A DNA stretch of 64,000 nucleotides from the NCBI RefSeq assembly GCF_040218225.1, contig NZ_JAVJQO010000002.1:372001-436000 (forward strand), in the 5' to 3' direction. Below are positions 17,335-26,310 of this stretch, piece by piece; position 1 is the first letter of the stretch, and every line of letters begins with the position of its first letter. The notes under the pieces were generated by a model. The model had not been told where the DNA came from, searched no databases, and saw only the letters and a list, made by a program, of their open reading frames with translations. Position numbers and translations under genes: made by a program. Source of the stretch: Gracilimonas sp. GTDB lineage: Bacteria; Bacteroidota; Rhodothermia; Balneolales; Balneolaceae.

Positions 17335-20300
17335 ATGAAGATCATTGACCTTTCTATACGCCGGAAAGTTACCATCGCTATGTTTACAGTGGGGATTCTG
17401 CTGTTCGGCATGGTGTCCCTTTCCCGGCTTAACGTAAACTTATTACCGGAGCTCAGCTACCCTACCCTTACCATTCGTACCGAGTTTGAGGGTGCTGCTC
17501 CTGTTGAAGTTGAAAACCTGATTACCAAACCTGTTGAAGAAGCCGTAGGTGTCGTAAAAGGCGTTCAACAAGTACGTTCTATTTCAAGAGCCGGTCAGTC
17601 TGATGTAGTGCTGGAGTTTGCCTGGGGAACCGATATGAACATCGCGAACCTGGATGTAATGGCTAAGCTCGATGCCGTTCAGCTTCCTCTGGACGCCGAC
17701 AAACCCGTTACATTACGCTTCGATCCAACGCTGGATCCAATAATGCGGTACGCTCTTTATTATAATGAAGGAGAAAGTGATCAACCCGCAGATGAAGAGG
17801 CCAATGTCGATTATGCTTCCTATCAGGATCTGGAAAGCCCGGACGCCATTGCCCGGTTAAAAGGGCTTCGTGTTTTGGCCGATGAACAACTTAAGAAGAA
17901 CCTGGAATCTGCGCTTGGGGTAGCCTCGGTAAAAATTAGTGGTGGACTTGAAGAGGAAATCCAGGTTAATATTGATCAGCAGCGCCTGTCTTATCTGAAT
18001 ATTCCCATTGAGAATGTGACTCAAATTCTAAGTGCGGAAAATGTAAATCTTTCCGGTGGACGATTGGAAGAAGGAACTCAGCAATATCTGGTTCGTACCT
18101 TAAATGAATTCAAGTCCGTTGACCAAATTCGAAATGTAGTAGTTGCCCGAAATCAGGATAATACCATTTACCTGAAAGATGTAGCCGACGTAACACAAGC
18201 CTACAAAGAACGGGAAGCCATCACCCGCCTTAATGGAGCTGAGGCCGTAGAAATTGCTATCTACAAAGAAGGCGATGCCAACACGGTTGCTGTAGCTGAA
18301 GCTGTTGGTGCCCGCATGGGTGATATTCAGCAAGCTCTGCCAGATAACATGAAGCTTGAAAAAGTTTACGATCAATCGGTCTTTATAGCTTCTGCGGTTA
18401 ATGAAGTAAAAAATGCAGGTATCATCGGAGGTATTCTTGCGGTACTTGTGCTTTATTTATTTCTGAGAAATTTCTGGACCACCGTCATCATTTCTGTTTC
18501 CATTCCCGTGTCTATTATTGCCACTTTTAACCTGATGTATGGCAATGACATTTCCCTCAATATTATGTCTTTGGGAGGTATTGCACTCGGTATTGGGATG
18601 CTGGTGGATAACTCCATTGTGGTGCTCGAAAACATAGCCCGGCATCGGGAAATGGGTAAAGGAATTTTAGAATCGGCCCGGGAAGGAGCCGGAGAAGTAG
18701 GGATGGCTGTAATTGCCTCTACCCTTACGACTATTGCTGTATTCTTCCCTCTCGTTTTTGTGCAGGGAATTGCCGGACAGTTATTCCGTGATCAGGCTTT
18801 GACGGTAACTTTCTCCTTGTTGGCTTCGCTGATTGTTGCCATCACACTTATTCCAATGCTTTCTTCTATTGGAGGAAAGAAAACCGAAACTCAGCCACTA
18901 GATCTGAAAGAGCCTAAAACCAAAGCCGGCCGTGGCTTGCGTTCTGTACGAATGTTTCTGTTCTATACCATCCCGACAGCAATTACCAAAGGTATTAAAT
19001 TTATTTTCCGGTGGATCGGTAAAATTACGAAGGCTTTATTCGCTCCCTTTGTTTGGGCATTTGATAAAGTCTATCAGGCCACGGAAAATGCTTATTCAGG
19101 GTTACTCCGCTGGTCACTGAATCACAAGTTTGTGGTACTTTCAGCTGCGCTGCTATCATTTGTAGGATCACTTGCTTTGGTTCCTCAGATTGGAATCGAA
19201 TTAATACCTCAGCTGTCACAAGGTGAGTTTGCTGTAGAATTTAAGCTTCCTCCCGGCACTCCTATCGAAGAGACCGACAAAGCTCTTCGTTCGGTTCAAA
19301 ATAATTCCAAAAACCTCGACAATGTACGGACAACGTTCGCAGTAGCCGGAACCGGTAACCAGATGGATGCCAATCCTGAACAAGGCGGCGAAAACTGGGG
19401 TGAACTAAGCGTTACGCTTGCTTCGGGTTCTTCTTCCATGGATGAAGAAGTGGCTATGAATCAGATGCGTTCTTCCCTCCAGCAGGTACCAGGATTACAA
19501 TATAAATTCTCCCGGCCTTCCCTTTTCTCTTTCAAAACGCCAATTGAAATTGAAATTTCAGGGTTTGATTTAGATAAACTGAAATTGGCCGGTGATGCCG
19601 TAGCCCGCAAGCTTTCTTCTAATGATCGCTTTGCCGATGTAAAAAGCACGATGGAAACGGGAAGTCCTGAAATCCAGATTTTATTCGACCGCGACCGTGC
19701 CGCAGCGCTTGGACTGCAGGTACACGAAGTAGCCGACCGCATTGTAAGTAACGTCCGTGGTGATGTAGCTACCCGATATTCGTGGAGAGACCGCAAGATT
19801 GATGTTTTGGTTCGTGCCCGTGAAGCCGACCGTGCCTCTATCGATGAAATCCAGCGCCTGATTGTAAATCCCGACAGCGAACGCCCTATTCCACTTAGTG
19901 CCATAGCTGACGTTCAGATTGCAAACGGTCCCGGAGAAATCCGGCGGGTATCTCAGCAACGCGTAGCCATCGTATCCGCCAACCTGAACTACGGTGACCT
20001 GGGTGAAGCAGCCGAAGAAGTAGAGCAAGCTCTTTCAGAAGTAACCCTTCCACCCGGAATTTTAGCCGAAATTGGCGGGCAAAATGAAGAAATGGCCGAT
20101 TCATTTCAGTCACTCATTTTTGCACTTTCGCTGGCTGTTTTCCTTGTTTACCTGGTGATGGCTTCCCAGTTTGAGTCACTGCTCCACCCTTTTATAATTC
20201 TTTTTACCATTCCGCTGGCTTTAGTTGGAGCAATTCTGGCTCTGTATATTACCAGCACCACTATTAGCGTGGTTGTATTTATAGGACTGATACTTCTGGC

Positions 20301-20625
20301 CGGTATTGTGGTAAATAACGCCATTGTACTCATCGACCTGATTAACCAGATGCGCATGAAAGGCGTTGAAAAGCTGGAAGCCATTAAAGAAGGCGGGAAA
20401 TCCCGATTGCGTCCGATTTTGATGACCACCATGACGACGACACTTGGCCTTTTACCACTGGCTATTGGTTTTGGAGATGGAGCCGAACTGCGTGCCCCAA
20501 TGGGTATCACCGTAATTGGCGGACTCTTATTCTCAACCCTGCTTACCCTGGTGGTTATTCCCGTGATGTACGACATCCTTGATCGTAAATCATATACTCC
20601 ACAACCTGAAACCGAAACGGCTTAA
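17335..20625 (+). CDS. RND efflux permease 1 (HAE1-like)
   Basis: Proton-driven inner-membrane exporter of the AcrB-like superfamily, 1096 residues. It has the canonical start (IDLSIRRKVTIAMF), two large periplasmic loops, the TM4 motif GIGMLVDNSIVVLENI with D425 but Asn at the next position where AcrB has a second Asp, and the second-half ASQFESLLHPFIILFTIPLAL. It is longer than usual: a segment at about 515-600 between the two halves adds basic and hydrophobic helices (GRGLRSVRMFLFYTIP..., IKFIFRWIGKITKALFAPFVW). Substrate is unknown. It is co-transcribed with the adaptor upstream and a second permease 9 bases downstream. Confidence 0.95.
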   Translation: MKIIDLSIRRKVTIAMFTVGILLFGMVSLSRLNVNLLPELSYPTLTIRTEFEGAAPVEVENLITKPVEEAVGVVKGVQQVRSISRAGQSDVVLEFAWGTDMNIANLDVMAKLDAVQLPLDADKPVTLRFDPTLDPIMRYALYYNEGESDQPADEEANVDYASYQDLESPDAIARLKGLRVLADEQLKKNLESALGVASVKISGGLEEEIQVNIDQQRLSYLNIPIENVTQILSAENVNLSGGRLEEGTQQYLVRTLNEFKSVDQIRNVVVARNQDNTIYLKDVADVTQAYKEREAITRLNGAEAVEIAIYKEGDANTVAVAEAVGARMGDIQQALPDNMKLEKVYDQSVFIASAVNEVKNAGIIGGILAVLVLYLFLRNFWTTVIISVSIPVSIIATFNLMYGNDISLNIMSLGGIALGIGMLVDNSIVVLENIARHREMGKGILESAREGAGEVGMAVIASTLTTIAVFFPLVFVQGIAGQLFRDQALTVTFSLLASLIVAITLIPMLSSIGGKKTETQPLDLKEPKTKAGRGLRSVRMFLFYTIPTAITKGIKFIFRWIGKITKALFAPFVWAFDKVYQATENAYSGLLRWSLNHKFVVLSAALLSFVGSLALVPQIGIELIPQLSQGEFAVEFKLPPGTPIEETDKALRSVQNNSKNLDNVRTTFAVAGTGNQMDANPEQGGENWGELSVTLASGSSSMDEEVAMNQMRSSLQQVPGLQYKFSRPSLFSFKTPIEIEISGFDLDKLKLAGDAVARKLSSNDRFADVKSTMETGSPEIQILFDRDRAAALGLQVHEVADRIVSNVRGDVATRYSWRDRKIDVLVRAREADRASIDEIQRLIVNPDSERPIPLSAIADVQIANGPGEIRRVSQQRVAIVSANLNYGDLGEAAEEVEQALSEVTLPPGILAEIGGQNEEMADSFQSLIFALSLAVFLVYLVMASQFESLLHPFIILFTIPLALVGAILALYITSTTISVVVFIGLILLAGIVVNNAIVLIDLINQMRMKGVEKLEAIKEGGKSRLRPILMTTMTTTLGLLPLAIGFGDGAELRAPMGITVIGGLLFSTLLTLVVIPVMYDILDRKSYTPQPETETA

Positions 20626-20634
20626 CAGACTGTC

Positions 20635-23600
20635 ATGCATATTACCGACTTATCCATACGACGCCCGGTAACTACACTCATGGTTTTTGTGAGCCTGTTG
20701 GTTGTAGGGTTGATTGCCACCCGGCTGGTACCGCTCGAGTTCATGCCAAATATTACTTTTCCTGGGGCTTTCGTACAGCTTCCCTATCCGAATTCGACCC
20801 CGGCTGAAGTAAATGAAAATATAGCACGACCTATCGAGGAAGTACTGGCTACCATCAGTGGTGTTGAGCGTATTAATTCCAACTCTGGTGAGGATAACGC
20901 CGGGGTGATTGTCACATTTAAGCAGGGAAATGAAATTGACCTGAAAGCCATCGAAATTAAGGAAAAGATCGAGAGTATCCGAAATCAGCTGCCAGACGAC
21001 TTCGAGTATTACCAGATTCACAAATTCCAGGATGGGGATGCACCTACCCTCCAGCTCCGGATTTCAAGTCAGCGGGATTTATCGGATGCCTATGACTTAC
21101 TGAACCGGAACCTGAAACAACGTATTGAACGCATTCCCGGAGTAGGTCAGGTTACCTTATACGGTGTGGAGAAAAAAGAAATACGGATAGAGCTGGATCC
21201 AGATCGCCTCACCCAATATAACATCAATCTGAACCGGCTCAGCAGTACCCTTCGCCAAGCCAATTTCTCTATTTCGGCCGGAAAGATTACCGATTCCGGC
21301 CTCCGCTACATGGTTCGTCCGGTTGGCAATCTGAATGGTGTGGAAGACATTGAAAACCTGATTATTGCCAACAACAATATCCGGGTTAAAGATATTGCTA
21401 CGGTTAAATACACCTCACCCGAACGAAATTATGCACGCCACCTTGACCGTAAATATGCGATTGGACTTGACATTACCAAAGAATCGACGGCCAACACCGT
21501 ACAGGTGGTAGATGAAGTTCTGGCTGAGATTGATAAGGTAAATGAACTCCCTGAAATGCAGGGAATCGAAATTTATGAAATGTTTAACCAGGCTGATGGA
21601 ATTCTCAGCTCACTGCGCGAACTGTTTAACTCTGGTATGATTGGTGCCCTCCTATCCGTAATTGTACTCTATATTTTCCTGCGACAGATGAGCACAACGT
21701 TGATTGTGGCAACGGCCGTCCCCTTTTCTTTGATTGTGACCCTTGGCTTTTTCTACTTCCTCGATATTTCCCTGAATATTCTTTCCATGATGGGATTGAT
21801 GCTCGCCATTGGTATGCTGGTTGATAATGCCGTTGTTGTTACGGAAAACATCCACCGGTACCAGCGCAAAGGAAGTGATGCCCAGAAATCAGCCATCTTT
21901 GGAGCCAAAGAAGTTTCGATTGCGGTTACCGCCGGTACGCTGACTTCCATCATTGTATTTCTCCCCAATGTAGTGAACGAGAGCTTTATCTCTCAGCATA
22001 TGTATTATATCGGTATGGCTATTATTATTGCCTTAGTAGCTTCACTGGTGATTTCTCTTACCGTAATTCCTCTGCTTGCCTCCAAAATTCAACCTCCGGA
22101 GAAATCCAGAAAGAAAACCATTATCGACAAGCTTTCTGTGAGGTATGCAGCTGTGCTTGAATGGCTGCTGGAAAGACGTACCATATCCGTAGTATTTATA
22201 ACACTGCTATTTCTAAGTGGCGGTATTCCCATGGCCTTCATGGATGTGGATATGTTCCCACGGGTTGAAGAACGACAGCTCAACCTTCAGTACAACCTGA
22301 ATGCCAGCTACACGCTCGATCATGTTAAAGAATCGGTAGATCGAGTGGAAGACTACTTGTACGAAAATCAGGATAAGTTCGAGATAGAATCCGTTTATAC
22401 CTACTATGAACCTGAATACGCACAATCTACCATCAACCTGATTGCTGATGATGAAGCCGAGAAGTCCGTCACACAAATCAAAGAAGAAATTGAAAAAGAA
22501 CTACCCAAAATTGCGATTGGTCAGCCCGCTTTTGAATACATAAGCCGGAACAGCGCCGAACAGGTACGCGTATTTGTTCAGGGCGAGTCGATGGATGTAC
22601 TTGAAGAATTAGCCGAACAGGTAGAATGGCGGCTTGGTCAGATCGAAGGCTTTGCAGATGTTCGCTCCGAAGCCGAGGCCGGAAGTGATGAAATCCGCCT
22701 GACCGTAAATCACGATCGTGCCCGTAACTTTGGCCTTACCTCTTCTGCTGTAGCCAATATGGTATCAGGTGCCCTGCGCGGACAAACCGTACAACGTATT
22801 CGGGGTGAAGACAGCGAAATTGATGTAATTCTGGCTTTCCAGGACGTAAACCGACAAACCCTGGATGATCTCAAAAATCTTCCTATTTCTATAAGTGAAG
22901 AACAATCGGTAAAACTCGCCACTCTTGCAGATTTTGAAGAGCGGGCCGGAGCCGGACGGATTTTCCGTGAAAACCGCCGAACCTCTCTGGGAATCGGGAT
23001 TAACCTGGAAGACATTACTTCTGATGAAGCTCGTGAAAAAATTTCCACGGTTATGGATCAGATTGTCTACCCCGCCGGATATGGCTGGAGTTACGGCCGG
23101 AGTTTTGGCAATGATATCGACGCAATGAATACCATGCTGTTTAATATTGGCATTGCCTTCTTCCTGATTTACCTGATTATGGCTTCACTTTTTGAGTCGC
23201 TCATTTATCCAACCAGCGTGATCTCCTGTATTTTTTATGGTGTGATTGGAATCTTCTGGTTCTTCTTCATCACCGGCACGAGCTTCGACCTTATGGCCTT
23301 CATCGGAATTCTCATTTTGATGGGGATTGTAGTAAACAACGGGATTGTACTTATTGACCACATCAACCACCTGCGCAGTGAAGGGTTATCCCGCCGGGAA
23401 GCTGTTATACAAGGCGGAAAAGACCGTATGCGCCCTATTCTTATGACGGCAGCAACCACCGTGCTTGGCTTGGTTCCCCTTTGTTTTGGAACCACGCAAA
23501 TTGGCGGCGAAGGACCTCCCTACTTCCCGATGGCCCGAGCCATTGTAGGCGGACTCACTTTCTCCACCATCGTGACGTTGCTCGTGCTTCCGTCTATTTA

Positions 23601-23658
23601 TGTAATCCTGGATGACATCAAGATCTGGAGCAACCGTATTTTACACGCGGCAAATTAA
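20635..23658 (+). CDS. RND efflux permease 2 (HAE1-like)
   Basis: A second, clearly different RND exporter of 1007 residues that follows permease 1 by 9 bases. It starts HITDLSIRRPVTTLMVF, has TM4 IGMLVDNAVVVTENI with D397, and second-half IMASLFESLIYPTSVISCIFYG and MGIVVNNGIVLIDHINHLRSEG. Lacking the long central insert, it has normal length. Two permeases sharing one adaptor recall MdtBC, in which two permeases form a mixed trimer; here a mixed pump or two pumps with a shared adaptor are both possible. The low similarity between the two argues against a recent duplication. Confidence 0.95.
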   Translation: MHITDLSIRRPVTTLMVFVSLLVVGLIATRLVPLEFMPNITFPGAFVQLPYPNSTPAEVNENIARPIEEVLATISGVERINSNSGEDNAGVIVTFKQGNEIDLKAIEIKEKIESIRNQLPDDFEYYQIHKFQDGDAPTLQLRISSQRDLSDAYDLLNRNLKQRIERIPGVGQVTLYGVEKKEIRIELDPDRLTQYNINLNRLSSTLRQANFSISAGKITDSGLRYMVRPVGNLNGVEDIENLIIANNNIRVKDIATVKYTSPERNYARHLDRKYAIGLDITKESTANTVQVVDEVLAEIDKVNELPEMQGIEIYEMFNQADGILSSLRELFNSGMIGALLSVIVLYIFLRQMSTTLIVATAVPFSLIVTLGFFYFLDISLNILSMMGLMLAIGMLVDNAVVVTENIHRYQRKGSDAQKSAIFGAKEVSIAVTAGTLTSIIVFLPNVVNESFISQHMYYIGMAIIIALVASLVISLTVIPLLASKIQPPEKSRKKTIIDKLSVRYAAVLEWLLERRTISVVFITLLFLSGGIPMAFMDVDMFPRVEERQLNLQYNLNASYTLDHVKESVDRVEDYLYENQDKFEIESVYTYYEPEYAQSTINLIADDEAEKSVTQIKEEIEKELPKIAIGQPAFEYISRNSAEQVRVFVQGESMDVLEELAEQVEWRLGQIEGFADVRSEAEAGSDEIRLTVNHDRARNFGLTSSAVANMVSGALRGQTVQRIRGEDSEIDVILAFQDVNRQTLDDLKNLPISISEEQSVKLATLADFEERAGAGRIFRENRRTSLGIGINLEDITSDEAREKISTVMDQIVYPAGYGWSYGRSFGNDIDAMNTMLFNIGIAFFLIYLIMASLFESLIYPTSVISCIFYGVIGIFWFFFITGTSFDLMAFIGILILMGIVVNNGIVLIDHINHLRSEGLSRREAVIQGGKDRMRPILMTAATTVLGLVPLCFGTTQIGGEGPPYFPMARAIVGGLTFSTIVTLLVLPSIYVILDDIKIWSNRILHAAN

Positions 23659-23698
23659 TTCAGGAGATCATTCTAACCTGATTTTATTTGGAAATACC

Positions 23699-23729
23699 AT
23701 CCGGAATTAATCGCTCAAAAATTCCGGAT
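23699..23729 (+). terminator. Hairpin after the RND operon
   Basis: ATCCGGAATT (23699-23708) pairs perfectly with AATTCCGGAT (23720-23729) around an 11-base loop, 41 bases after the permease 2 stop. No continuous T-run follows (TACATACTTTT), so intrinsic termination is plausible but not certain; mRNA 3'-end stabilisation is the alternative. Confidence 0.55.
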
Positions 23730-23909
23730 TACATACTTTTCTCCTCTTTCTCAACAAGGATGTTGACCTGTCGCTTGACAAGCTGTTCAACTCGCTACAG
23801 GGCTATCTTAATATCAGGAAATTGAATAATATATATGCTTCTCTCCAGGCATTTTAATCAACTTGTAGAATAAAAGAGTTGATTAGTAACAATCATAAGA
23901 ACAAGAACA

Positions 23910-24383
23910 ATGAACCATCAAAAAATTACTCCCTGCCTTTGGGTTGAAAAAGATGCACAAGCGGTTGCAGAATATTATCTATCCATTTTTAAAGACGGCA
24001 AGCTGAAGGATTATCGCAAGATGGAAAATCCACCAAATGAATTCAGTAGTGACGCCAGTACCTTTGAAACAGCGGTAATGGAAATAGCAGGAATGGAGTT
24101 TAGTATCCTTGCGGCAGGCCCCATGTTTAAATTCAATGAGGCGGTATCATTTGTAGTGAATTGCAAAGACCAGGCAGAAGTAGATTACTATTGGGATGCT
24201 CTTACCAAAAATGGAGGAGAAGAAGGTGTTTGCGGATGGTGCAAAGACAAATACGGTTTGTCATGGCAAGTTGTTCCCGTTGAATACTTTGAACTCATAC
24301 ACAGCGACAATACAGAGGTGAGAGAAAAAGCATTGCAGAACACATTTAAGCAGAAAAAACTAATACTTTCTGAGCTTAAGTAG
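23910..24383 (+). CDS. VOC family protein, PhnB/3-demethylubiquinone methyltransferase-like
   Basis: The 157-residue cytosolic protein opens KITPCLWVEKDAQAVAEYYLSIF, the hallmark of PhnB-like members of the vicinal oxygen chelate superfamily, and continues with MEIAGMEFSILAAGP, FKFNEAVSFVVNC and EGVCGWCKDKYGLSWQVVP. These proteins are often annotated 3-demethylubiquinone-9 3-methyltransferase, a name unlikely to reflect activity. The reaction is unknown. Single gene with its own upstream region and a hairpin repeat downstream. Confidence 0.88.
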   Translation: MNHQKITPCLWVEKDAQAVAEYYLSIFKDGKLKDYRKMENPPNEFSSDASTFETAVMEIAGMEFSILAAGPMFKFNEAVSFVVNCKDQAEVDYYWDALTKNGGEEGVCGWCKDKYGLSWQVVPVEYFELIHSDNTEVREKALQNTFKQKKLILSELK

Positions 24384-24438
24384 ATAATCATCTTGCTATA
24401 AAATCCTGTAACAAGGCGTTCTAAATCAGACCATCCAG

Positions 24439-24468
24439 CTCGTTCCTAACATCCTTATTGGGAACGAG
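24439..24468. repeat. Intergenic inverted repeat (CTCGTTCC...GGAACGAG)
   Basis: CTCGTTCC (24439-24446) and GGAACGAG (24461-24468) form an 8-base stem with a 14-base loop between the VOC gene and the thioesterase gene. No T-run follows on either strand, so it is more likely a dispersed palindromic repeat or a transcript-end stabiliser than a typical terminator. Confidence 0.5.
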
Positions 24469-24553
24469 GGCTAAAAAACTGTACAGTCAATAACTATCAC
24501 ATAAATCCTTTTTTTCGGTTATGTTTGAGGTGACTCGGAACTTCACATTTATA

Positions 24554-25282
24554 ATGACTGACGATATTACCAAGCACAGCGAAACGTTTACCATCCGGGC
24601 CAGTGAAGTTGGTTCCGGAGGTCAAATCACTCTTCCGGCTCTTTGTTCTCTCTTCCAGGAGGTAGCCGGAAACCATGCCCTCAAGCTCAACTTTGACATT
24701 ACTCAGCTCCACGAGCAAGATCTGACCTGGGTACTTCACCGCATGGATATCAAAATAGATCGCTACCCAAACTGGCGGGAAAAAATTACCGTTGAAACCT
24801 GGCCAGCTGCCGGCGACGCCTTACGCGCCTATCGCGATTACCGTATTCTGGATGAAGAAGGAAATCAAATCGGAGCCTGCCTCAGCTACTGGATGATGAT
24901 CAACTTAAAAACCCGCAAACCGACCCGGATGCCCAAAGAGGTGCTTGATCTCCGGTTATCAGAAATAGATCACGTACTTCCGGTAAAATCGGATCGGATC
25001 AGTTCTTTTGAAGAAGCGGATGTGACTAAGAAATTCGTTGTTCGCAAGTCAGATCTGGATATGAACGAGCATGTAAATAATGCTCGCTTTGTGGAATGGT
25101 TAATGGAGACGTATGATGATGATAAAGCCTACCTGATCAAAAACATCGACATCATGTTTATGCAGGAAAGTCATGCCGGTGATATGATCACTTCAGAACG
25201 AAAAATAGAAGAACATCAAAACTACAGGCATCAGCTTAAAAACCAGGATGGTGATGTTCTGGCCTTGGCTGCTTGTAGCTGA
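24554..25282 (+). CDS. Acyl-ACP thioesterase, FatA/TesA-like double hotdog
   Basis: This enzyme releases fatty acids from acyl carrier protein. Counting from the ATG at 24554, the catalytic set typical of plant FatA and bacterial relatives is DLDMNEHVNN, with Asp169, Asn173 and His175, and the second-hotdog start KKFVVRKSD. The first half holds LFQEVAGNHA and LTWVLHRMDIKI. Start: an in-frame ATG at 24521 would add 11 residues (MFEVTRNFTFI) that are not part of the family; neither ATG has a clear ribosome site. About 242 residues, normal. The product may feed membrane lipid turnover; context gives no partner. Confidence 0.88.
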   Translation: MTDDITKHSETFTIRASEVGSGGQITLPALCSLFQEVAGNHALKLNFDITQLHEQDLTWVLHRMDIKIDRYPNWREKITVETWPAAGDALRAYRDYRILDEEGNQIGACLSYWMMINLKTRKPTRMPKEVLDLRLSEIDHVLPVKSDRISSFEEADVTKKFVVRKSDLDMNEHVNNARFVEWLMETYDDDKAYLIKNIDIMFMQESHAGDMITSERKIEEHQNYRHQLKNQDGDVLALAACS

Positions 25283-25319
25283 GTTGTTTTTTCGTTGCCT
25301 AATTAAGCACCACCCTAAT

Positions 25320-25377
25320 CCTTCAAGGGTTTCGGTAATAATCCAAACTCAAGCTTGTGGGTTTTAACCCTTGAAGG
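25320..25377. repeat. 12-bp inverted repeat between convergent genes
   Basis: CCTTCAAGGGTT (25320-25331) is repeated in inverse as AACCCTTGAAGG (25366-25377) with a 34-base loop. It lies between the thioesterase gene and the aldo/keto reductase gene, which point at each other, so a bidirectional transcription end is a reasonable role. Each arm is itself almost a palindrome around CCTT-CAAGG / CCTTGAAGG. Confidence 0.6.
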
Positions 25378-25407
25378 GTTGGTTAATAGATTCCACTTTC
25401 CACTTCC

Positions 25408-26229
25408 TTACTTATCCCATTCGGGAGCAAAGTCAGGATCAACCAATCGGGTGTCTTTCTCGATGTCATCGATAGCATAGAAATCGTCATCTTCCAACAC
25501 AAAATCGAATACATCAATATTCTCTTTCAGGTGTTCTTCGGTAGACGCCTTCGGAATAGCCACTACCTGCTCCTGTTCTATGAGCCAGCGGAGTGCAATT
25601 TGGGCAGGTGACTTTCCGTATTTCTCTCCCAACTCCTGAAGAAGTGGGTTATCCATCACCTGAGCTTGTGCCAGTGGCGAATAAGAGGTAAAAAGGATGT
25701 CATGCTCAGCAGTATAATCGAGTAAGTCAAACTGACTTAAGAAGGGATGATACTCAACCTGACTGCAAAAGATAGGAGCGCCTAGCTCCTCATTCACTTC
25801 TTTCAATAACTTCAGAGGAAAGTTCGCCACTCCGATGTTTAACGCTTTACCCTGATCACGGAGAGAGAGAAAAGCTTCCATTGTCTTTTCGATATCCACA
25901 TCGGGATTGGGCCAGTGAATCATCAGAAGATCTACATAAGGAGTGTCTAACTCACGGAGAGAGTCCTCCGCTATTTTGAGAACATCCTCTTTTTCAAGAT
26001 GGGTATGCCAGATTTTTGTGGAGAGGAAAATTTCTTCCCGATCTACATGAGATCTTTTTATAGCCTCTCCAACTTCTCTTTCATTTTTATAGCTTTGGGC
26101 AGTGTCGATATGACGATAGCCAAGATTTAGTGCCAGCTTGATTGTGTTTTCGCCTTCTCTGCCAATTAATCGGTGTGTTCCTAGCCCTATTTCGGGCACT
26201 TCCACCCCTTGAATTGTTTTAAACTGCAT
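25408..26229 (-). CDS. Aldo/keto reductase (2,5-diketo-D-gluconate reductase-like)
   Basis: NADPH-dependent carbonyl reductase with a TIM barrel, 273 residues. The catalytic tetrad is visible: Asp and Tyr in RHIDTAQSYKNEREVG, Lys in LSTKIWH, and His in LLMIHWPNPD. Later segments VANFPLKLLKEV, CSQVEYHPFL and VAIPKASTEEHLKENI belong to the NADP-binding part. Aldehyde or ketone detoxification is likely, with no specific substrate evident. The gene stands alone, about 80 bases downstream of a large secreted protein gene on the same strand. Confidence 0.93.
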   Translation of the reverse strand: MQFKTIQGVEVPEIGLGTHRLIGREGENTIKLALNLGYRHIDTAQSYKNEREVGEAIKRSHVDREEIFLSTKIWHTHLEKEDVLKIAEDSLRELDTPYVDLLMIHWPNPDVDIEKTMEAFLSLRDQGKALNIGVANFPLKLLKEVNEELGAPIFCSQVEYHPFLSQFDLLDYTAEHDILFTSYSPLAQAQVMDNPLLQELGEKYGKSPAQIALRWLIEQEQVVAIPKASTEEHLKENIDVFDFVLEDDDFYAIDDIEKDTRLVDPDFAPEWDK

Positions 26230-26310
26230 GATAGGTAAAGAGTACTTGTCCTTTTTTGGTTTATTATGGTTTCTTGTTTGGAATAACTGTTATCACGCGA
26301 AATCTGTTCA

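Noticed and set aside
19461-19904. Minus-strand open frame of 147 codons inside RND permease 1
   Set aside because: It lies wholly opposite a strongly supported gene and its composition (Ser/Arg-rich) is that of an antisense shadow.
23730-23870. Gene fragment on the minus strand (RVEQLVKRQVNILVEKEEKSM before a stop)
   Set aside because: The frame is interrupted by a stop just upstream and has no start or ribosome site. It might be a gene remnant, but 20 codons are not enough to claim it.
23910-24383. 3-demethylubiquinone-9 3-methyltransferase
   Set aside because: Common database name for PhnB-like VOC proteins, but the protein has no SAM-binding fold.
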